From contig NC_081406.1 of the NCBI RefSeq assembly GCF_030272615.1, positions 113,245,783-113,309,782 on the forward strand: a stretch of DNA of 64,000 bases, written 5' to 3'. A program made the translations under genes and the position numbers. The stretch's first letter is position 1. Each line of letters starts with the position of its first letter. Under the pieces are notes generated by a model. That model saw nothing but the letters and a program-made list of their open reading frames with translations. It searched no databases and was not told where the DNA came from. Shown here one piece after another: positions 57,975 through 64,000 of the stretch. This DNA is from Cryptomeria japonica (taxonomy: Eukaryota > Streptophyta > Pinopsida > Cupressales > Cupressaceae).

Positions 57975-59251
57975 GTTTGCCAGTTCAGAGATTTCCACAC
58001 TAGGTGCAAAAACCGGTTCTTCTTGAATCACTTCTTCTAGCTTCTTTTTCCACGCTTTCTTCATATCCGCTTGAAAAATTTCAACATCAATCTTTCCTTC
58101 CAGAGTGACCGGTATATCATTTGATATATTCTTTCTCATCCTACAGAATCTTGCTGTATGACCTGGTTTGTTGCAATGATAGCAAACCATTCTAGGTGCT
58201 CTCCAAGGTCCATTATTCATGTTTCTATTCTTCCTTCTGCATGTTGCAGTAGTGTAACCACTACCATGACAAATCAAATAGGTTTCCCTCCATCCGGTTG
58301 CTGCTTGATAGCCACTGCTACCTGACTGATGATTATAGGTATTAAACCAATTTGGATTCCGGTTCCCAGAGGGTTCAAGAAAAACTCCTTGTCTCCTTTG
58401 AGGATACCTTCCGGTGTTGTGCATGACAGACCTACATTCAAATGCTCTATGCCCAAACTTGTTGCATGCATAACAATTTCCATTGAATCTATTGGATCTA
58501 GGCTTATTGTTTAGAAAATAAGGAAAGTTATTGTAAGCCTTATTTCTACAAACATTAGCAGTATGTCCTTCCTTGAGACAATTGAAGCAAAAGGTTTGAA
58601 CTTTTTCTTACCTTTATCCTTTGATGTCGGTTGCTTCTTTGATGCTACATCTTTTTCTCCAAAGGTCTCACCTTCCTCATATTCAAAGAAACCATGTCCA
58701 TTAGTATTCTTTACCGGTTTAGTTGATTCAATATTTTTCTCTAGCTTAGCAGCACTCTAATTGAATTTGGCAAGTATATCCTTTGATTTAGTGAGTTCCT
58801 TGGTGATAGCAGCATTGGACTCCTTTAAGGTTGCATTCTCCAAAATAGCCATGTTTAGTTCACCTTGCATTTCCTCTTTTTCCACTTTACTCTCTTGGAG
58901 ATGAGTGGTAAGTGCACTAATTTCTTGCTTTAGCTTGGAGATCTCATGATCTTTGTCTTTTACCAGATCTTTAGCTCTCCTCTAGTTCTCAAGCTCTTGA
59001 CACATTCTGATAGTCAGTCATTCGAGTTCCCTTCTTAGGTTGGCATTAGACTCATTCAGTTTTTCAACTTCTTCAACTAGGGCTTCCATGTCCGCTTCAT
59101 TAGAGGAACTATTTTCAGTTAGCTCCATCAATTACTCAACATGCTCTCTTCTTTTTGCTAGAGAAGCTTTATATTTCACTTTGAGTTCATCATAGGCTTG
59201 CTCAGTCTAAGTGAGCCGATGAGTAAGTTCCCTCACAATGTATTCCCCCAT
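57975..59251 (-). pseudogene. Element E Gag-like protein, coiled coil plus four knuckles
   Basis: ATG at 59249-59251 (MGEYIVRELTHRLT). A coiled coil runs to about 58750 with four stops (KEEMQGELNMAILENATLKE). A one-base frameshift lies near 58605. Knuckles: CFNCLKEGHTANVC (about 58590), CYACNKFGHRAFEC (about 58470), a degraded ICHGSGYTTATC (about 58255) and CYHCNKPGHTARFC (about 58170). The spacing between knuckles is longer and more Asn/Arg/Gly-rich than in B. A C-terminal acidic tail runs to a stop at about 57972. Confidence 0.75.
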
Positions 59252-59287
59252 ATCTCTTTCCAAGTGGTTAGATTTATAGAAATATTG

Positions 59288-59299
59288 GCTCTGATACCA
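59288..59299 (-). promoter_or_regulatory. Primer-binding site of element E
   Basis: The complement is TGGTATCAGAGC, a perfect initiator-tRNA-Met PBS, two bases from the LTR at 59302. Confidence 0.9.
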
Positions 59300-59301
59300 A
59301 T

Positions 59302-60513
59302 TGATGAATACTAAGAGGTGGGGGGGGGGTGGAGGGGTGAATTAGTATACCAAAACTTACTGAACTCAAACACTTAAACTGTTTAGCAGTAAACCGGTAT
59401 AATAGTTTTACTAACAAACTAGTTAACACAAATGCAAACCAAACAACAAATAAGGAATTCACCCACAGAAGCACAATCACCATAACACAAGATATTTTCA
59501 CATGGAAACCCAAATGGGAAAAACCACGGTGAGATGAAACTCACAAGTAACTATCTACAAAATAGTAATCAGACCGGTTAAGGTCAGACCAGTTAAGGTC
59601 ATACAATGTTCTTCACCAGAACAAATCCTGTTAGGAATCTCAATCTTTGTTAGGAGATAAGTCCAATTAAAGACTACCTTGTGAGAGGATTTTAGATCCA
59701 CAGTTGTGAACCACCTTGTTAGAGGATTTATAAAGGCTTTGCCAAGCCTACTCGGTTAAGGTTTTCAATACTTGTCGAAGATTTGAGTAATCAACAAGTG
59801 AGTGATCTAAATACTAGCATAGTATGCTTGGTTAGATCCTTGATAGCTCATTATTAATGCATTTCAGCATTACTTCAGTCTTCATTATATCCACACTCTA
59901 TTTCTTCTCACAAACCTAATCTTCTTCTATGATTGCACATGCAAAAACCTCATCAATCACCTAAACCCTAACAACTCGTAAAACCCTAGACATGATGTCC
60001 TTCAAAAGGAATATAATTTCATGTTGGTCCAATAGGATTATATTGCAAGTTCCTAGGTTCATTGCATCTAGACACATTTGGTAACATGACACAAAATCAC
60101 TATCAAAGTGTTAGTGGATGGTAACTCATCACAAAAATACCAGTTGGTAACTCATCACAGAGTATTACCAATTCATACAACTTTACCGATTACCGGTTGG
60201 TAACTCATCATAGAGTAATACCGGTTCAAATATTAAACCGATTACTGGTTTGTCAAAATGAAGACTGGGAAAAATTGATAACAACCGCTTTGTTTCTTCG
60301 AACCGCTTTGGGATCCTCAAACCACTTGAGGTCTTCATACCGCTTGAGATCGGTAAACACTTTCTGCAAAACACCGATAGTCTAAAGACTACTACATAAT
60401 ACTGGTTTGGAACAAATACTGGTTGAGCATAACTCATACATACAAAAAGTGATCTCAAATCAAGTGTGTGTCCATCAATGACAATCATAACATAATCAAC
60501 AAAAATGCCAACA
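59302..60513 (-). repeat. Element E 5' LTR
   Basis: 1,212 bp, TGATGAATAC...TGCCAACA. Stem-loop arms ATACTAA (59308-59314) and TTAGTAT (59342-59348), perfect, around a G-rich loop. ACCGGT or ACCGGTT recurs many times between 59390 and 60250. Right flank GTTAT begins the second copy of the 340-bp repeat. Confidence 0.85.
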
Positions 60514-60853
60514 GTTATCAGCTATATTATCAATCTCCTTTTGTACCTTACTGATTTCCTTGTCTATATCTGTTGTCAAAATGTTTGTCTTGCATGTATC
60601 TCTATAGAGTTCCTTAAACTCCATTATTTTTTTGTTTAATGCCAGTAAAAGGGTACCAATGTGTCCCATGCACTTCTTTATTGTTTCATCAAATAATTTT
60701 TCTTTCTCTTTATTCATTTTCTCCTTAAATGTCTACTCATTTATTTGATCAATTGTCAAAATGTTGCCGGTGATGAATTTGGACAATGTGTCTAGTTGAC
60801 CTAAAGAATCTTTATTATCCACAATGCACTTTGTTGCTATCAATTTAAGAATA
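60514..60853 (+). repeat. 340-bp direct repeat, copy 2
   Basis: Partner of 47900-48239. This copy is continuous with D's accessory ORF to the right, so it is the original context; copy 1 is continuous with D to the left. Confidence 0.85.
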
Positions 60854-61167
60854 GGAATTGTGTCATCAATAGCCTTATAGGCTTGTGCATTATAGTCTGT
60901 GATTTTCATGATTGAGTCGAGTTAAACCTCTATCACATTTGTAGGTCAGAATTCTACCATTGAAGTACCAGATGTTTGCCCAACTGTTTTCACAATCTCC
61001 CTGTTGTCGGTTGTAGTAATAACCTTGCTTGTTTCGACCTCTGGTAGGTTAGTTTGTGTTTGCATTTCTACTAGAAAAGGTTTAGGCTTTTCATCTATTG
61101 CCGGTGGCACTGTTTTGGTTTGAACCTATACATCAACCTGTTTGTGTTCCTGTTTCTTAGTCTATGC
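60854..61167 (-). pseudogene. Element D accessory protein, coding remnant past the stop
   Basis: After the stop ending the long ORF (complement of 61165-61167) the same frame continues, with a few stops, through KKQEHKQVDV, then PPAIDEKPKPFLVEM and NREIVKTVGQTSGTS, into the segment repeated at 60514-60853. B and C have coding sequence in the equivalent place, so D's long ORF is probably shortened by recent point mutations. Confidence 0.65.
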
Positions 61168-63549
61168 CTAAGTGGGTTTCCATGTGCTCTCTACTGTCAT
61201 TTTTTCTAATGAAGTTTCAGTATGCACTGTCGGTTTCTCAGTTTTATCTACTGGTGCTTCTGATGGTTTCCCAGTGGTGTCCTCTACCAGTTTCTCTATT
61301 TTTATGCTAACATTAATCTCAACATCTACAGCCAGTGGCTTAGTAGCCATATCTTTCTTCTTATCCTCAGTGGTTTCTTTATCTACCACAATATTCACCT
61401 CTTGGGTGTCTATATTCATAGTATACAATATTTTTGACTCAGGATTTGTATCCTCTTGAGGAGTCTCCATACTTTCAGTTGTCGGTTGATTGTCAGCAGT
61501 ATGTGCAGGTGGAGTATCAAAAGGAGGTGGGGGTAAGTTATCAGTTATTTTTAGGCTTGGAGATCCACCTACCTTACCTTTTCCCTTATCCATGTCCTTT
61601 TGGTATACCCTAATGGTCTTGGGTCTTTTAAGTTCTTCTTGTTTCTCTTTTTCAACAAATAATATATCCCATAAATCTATTGTTTCTTCAGAAACTTCAT
61701 TCACTCTGCCTGCCATTAGTGCTACATGTCGGTGAGCGGTTGAAAATACTGTCCGGTTGGCCTCACTGATTAATTGGTTTATCTCATCAGGTGAGTTTAC
61801 TGGATGCACTACAAGTAATTTTTTAATTTTTATCTTCTTGTTCAGTTCAACAATAGCTACCCTTCTAGCTTCTAGTCTTCTGTATAAATCATTAGGTATT
61901 TCATCAACAATTTCCATCAAAAATTTCTTGTAAATATCCAAGTATGAAATTACACTATTTTGTATGCTTTCTCTATCATTAGTGGAAAGTGTGTTATATA
62001 GTTTGCTAATGTTTTTTAGCTTTCCATCCTCTGTTATTTCACTAAGGAGTTTGTCCAGTGGAGCAATATCTTGTTTTACCTTCTTCTTCTTTGGAGTCAA
62101 CTTCTTAACTGGAGGCCTAACTGCCTGTTGCTTTTGTCTTGTTTTCCTGGGTGTAGGTGAGGGTGTCAGTGAGGGTTTTCTTTTCCTTTCTACCCTTTTG
62201 AATACCACCAGTATATCACTCTCAGAAGAAGTTGCAACTGGTGAAAGATGAGCTTCCGGTTGAAGTCCTTCCAACTCACTTTCCTTGATACCAGTTTGCT
62301 TCAATACATCTTCCTTAATTTCTTTGGCTTGTCTAGTGCCTTTCCTTACTGTTTTTTCAACTTTCTTAACTCTTTTCTTAGACTGAATGCCACTCTCAAT
62401 TGTTTCTGCATTGCCAAATATTTTCTCATAGGGTTCCTTTGGTGCTTCAAGGAGGGCTTTTGCATAAGTTTCAATGATGTCATCATCTGTTTCATATCCC
62501 ATTTCAGTTACCCACATAGTTCTAGGGAGAACTGCCTCCATCCAGATTTCATCTTTCTTAATTATAAAACATATTTCCTTTTGATATTTGTCTACAATTG
62601 CCTGTGACAACCTTATTCTAGTCTTCATTCGAGCCTTCAGTGCTTGAAAATGTTCATTTATATTTTTTTCTCTGTCTTCTCCCATGTTGTTTAATAAATC
62701 CAATAGTTTCTTTCCTATCAGTATATCAAAGCCAAAATCTTTTCTACCAATACCAGGTACTTGCTTTGTAATGTATAGCATTAAACATACAAGCAAATTT
62801 TCAAATCTGAAAGTTCCTTTCTTATCTCCTTTGATCTTCTTCAGATTGTCTATTAATTCATCTTTAAGGCATTCACACACATCTATTCTAGCATTAACAT
62901 TAACCATGTCATATGCACTTTTAATACATAGGCTAGATACTGAGTTTAACCTATTTGCATGTGTAGCCTTGTAGCCTAAAATAATACCGACAAATCTAAA
63001 ATTGATGTCCTTCATATCATTGACCCTTAGAGACCTTTTCTCAAATGTTGCATCGGTTAGGTCCATTACAGTGTCATTTGAGACCCTTTTAGTTCTGTCA
63101 GGTCTGCTACCGGTGGAAGGTAACCTTGTTACTGCCCTAACTACTTCTTTGGTGATCCTATGGATGGAATCCAACCAAAATAATTCACCATGGACTCTGC
63201 TTAGGACTATTCTTATCACATCTTCAGGAAATTCAGGAATGCTAAGAATATCCACAAAACCTAGGGTTTCTACTACCTTGTGTTCTGGTTTGACATTACC
63301 ATTTACATCACAAATCACAGTCCTATACATGTTCTTGATTTCATCATCTCCTAATTCCTCTATATGACATTGTATGTATATTCTAGGATCCTCTGCATAA
63401 ACTACTCCCTTAGGTATTTTTGAGAATGCACCTATGGTATCATCCTTCTTCGCTATTTCAGGAATAAGTTTGAATACGGGTCTTGGGCACTTGATAACTT
63501 CAATCACAGTAGGGTTTGCAATAAATTCAGGTGTGGATGAGGAAGCCAT
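61168..63549 (-). CDS. Element D accessory protein, 793 codons uninterrupted (unknown function)
   Basis: The best preserved copy of the unknown protein. Start ATG at 63547-63549 (MASSSTPEFIANPTVIEVIK). Residues 1-285 form a conserved, apparently globular block with IPKGVVYAEDPRIYIQCHIE, LSRVHGELFWLDSIHRITKE and NFRFVGIILGYKATHANRLN. Residues about 290-375 form block 2 (VDKYQKEICFIIKKDEIWME, TMWVTEMGYETDDDIIETYA). Residues 385-490 are a Lys/Arg/Pro-rich linker with KKRVKKVEK and LTPKKKKVKQ, possibly nuclear-localisation or nucleic-acid-binding. Residues 490-640 are a helical block (YLDIYKKFLMEI, LYRRLEARRVAIVEL, HRHVALMAGRVNEV). The tail is Thr/Glu/Lys-rich. No signal peptide, membrane helix, zinc site or catalytic motif is recognised. 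It lies downstream of a gag (beyond the edge) and upstream of the PPT, in place of pol. The remaining homology continues past the stop. The block-wise match to A, B, C and E shows that it was under selection in the family. Confidence 0.8.
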   Translation of the reverse strand: MASSSTPEFIANPTVIEVIKCPRPVFKLIPEIAKKDDTIGAFSKIPKGVVYAEDPRIYIQCHIEELGDDEIKNMYRTVICDVNGNVKPEHKVVETLGFVDILSIPEFPEDVIRIVLSRVHGELFWLDSIHRITKEVVRAVTRLPSTGSRPDRTKRVSNDTVMDLTDATFEKRSLRVNDMKDINFRFVGIILGYKATHANRLNSVSSLCIKSAYDMVNVNARIDVCECLKDELIDNLKKIKGDKKGTFRFENLLVCLMLYITKQVPGIGRKDFGFDILIGKKLLDLLNNMGEDREKNINEHFQALKARMKTRIRLSQAIVDKYQKEICFIIKKDEIWMEAVLPRTMWVTEMGYETDDDIIETYAKALLEAPKEPYEKIFGNAETIESGIQSKKRVKKVEKTVRKGTRQAKEIKEDVLKQTGIKESELEGLQPEAHLSPVATSSESDILVVFKRVERKRKPSLTPSPTPRKTRQKQQAVRPPVKKLTPKKKKVKQDIAPLDKLLSEITEDGKLKNISKLYNTLSTNDRESIQNSVISYLDIYKKFLMEIVDEIPNDLYRRLEARRVAIVELNKKIKIKKLLVVHPVNSPDEINQLISEANRTVFSTAHRHVALMAGRVNEVSEETIDLWDILFVEKEKQEELKRPKTIRVYQKDMDKGKGKVGGSPSLKITDNLPPPPFDTPPAHTADNQPTTESMETPQEDTNPESKILYTMNIDTQEVNIVVDKETTEDKKKDMATKPLAVDVEINVSIKIEKLVEDTTGKPSEAPVDKTEKPTVHTETSLEKMTVESTWKPT

Positions 63550-64000
63550 AGTTATAAATACCTCAATCTGCCTTTAGGATGAGTTCTTGGATGAACTGCT
63601 TCAGTTTTTTGCTAAGGATGCCCTCACTTGGGAATTTTCACGCTCTCAAAGATTTGAATGCTCAGTGAATGAAAAAGGAGTCAAAACACTTACTTTATAA
63701 TGTTATTTTCTCCAACTACCACATTTAATGCTTGCTGGTTAAGTCACAACTTAACTCATCTGTCGATAAAGAAGTGATTCAACTTCTCACCATCAACTGA
63801 GGGTATAATAGCATGTTTTTCAATTTGTTGCCAACCCCTCAAAGGATTTTCCTTCAGTTAGATGAAGAGTTTCCTACCAGTGGAGTGATACTTTGTTCTG
63901 CCAGTGGAGGAGTATTGCCATCAACATTCTAATCTGACTTTCTCAACCATTGCTTTGAGAATTCTTGCTTTACCTCTTCAACCTTTTCTTTACCTTTCAA
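63550..64000 (-). other. Element D spacer and gag C-terminal tail
   Basis: 63550-63900 has no supported ORF (the family's gag-accessory spacer). 64000-63930 on the minus strand reads KGKEKVEEVKQEFSKQWLRK, like the gag tail of A and B (KVDEI..WVRK). The gag body, PBS and 5' LTR should lie within about 2.5 kb beyond the right edge. Confidence 0.55.

Larger units (their letters stand above)
48237..60513 (-). mobile_element. Element E: pol-less LTR element inserted in D, carrying insertion Z
   Basis: 3' LTR 48237-49348 (outer 45 bp missing), 5' LTR 59302-60513. Internal order: PBS, gag with four knuckles, spacer, accessory ORF split by Z (52123-56701), PPT array. About 7.7 kb without Z. No pol motifs. 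Right flank is GTTAT; the left flank instead carries 340 bp of duplicated D sequence. Confidence 0.8.

Noticed and set aside
61168-63549. Accessory protein as an envelope-like protein, as in some Sireviruses
   Set aside because: Position would fit, but I see no signal peptide, transmembrane helix or glycoprotein-like cysteine pattern; it is charged and Lys-rich.

Overview
This is plant nuclear DNA made almost entirely of nested LTR retrotransposons. I find no ordinary host gene, no tRNA or rRNA gene and no CRISPR array. Evidence for a plant: Ty1/copia polyproteins of the SIRE/Sirevirus type, an initiator-tRNA-Met primer-binding site (TGGTATCAGAGC) repeated beside many LTRs, a Tat/Ogre-like Ty3/gypsy relic with an antisense plant mobile domain (PMD) ORF, and AT-rich, stop-ridden sequence. 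A large, repeat-rich (possibly gymnosperm) genome fits, but the sequence does not prove the species.

Layout. Most elements lie on the minus strand, so each 5' LTR is at the higher coordinate. Element A (1-3362) is cut by the window edge. Element B (3363-43930) is the outer host of a deep nest. B's 5' LTR holds solo LTR X (9158-43275, TSD CTATC). X holds copia1 (9349-42212, TSD CAATT). Copia1's pol holds gypsy element Y (10859-37349, TSD CACAA/CACAT). Y's gag holds a two-unit copia2 tandem (17738-33786). Copia2's 5' LTR holds element C (25819-33754, TSD AAAAC/AAAAA). To the right are a plus-strand relic G (43931-46008), an LTR piece H, and element D (from 46530 past the right edge). D is interrupted by element E (48237-60513), which is itself interrupted by Z (52123-56701), an ORF-less TG...CA unit with a perfect TTCAG duplication.

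The most interesting content is a family seen in A, B, C, D, E and G. These elements have PBS, PPT and LTR termini like the SIRE-type copia elements beside them but no protease, integrase, reverse transcriptase or RNase H. They carry (i) a Gag-like protein with an N-terminal coiled coil and four or five CCHC zinc knuckles and (ii) a second long protein (here called the accessory protein) that I do not recognise. It fills the place of pol, up to the PPT. D keeps a 793-codon uninterrupted stretch of it. The simplest model is a non-autonomous lineage mobilised in trans by SIRE-type copia elements. Supporting signals are a shared sequence just after the PBS, a repeated PPT-like array, and an LTR-terminal stem-loop whose arms change together between families.

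Copia1 and copia2 supply the gag-PR-IN-RT-RNase H side, but both are broken. Y has lost RT, RNase H and most of integrase. So no element in the window is visibly autonomous.
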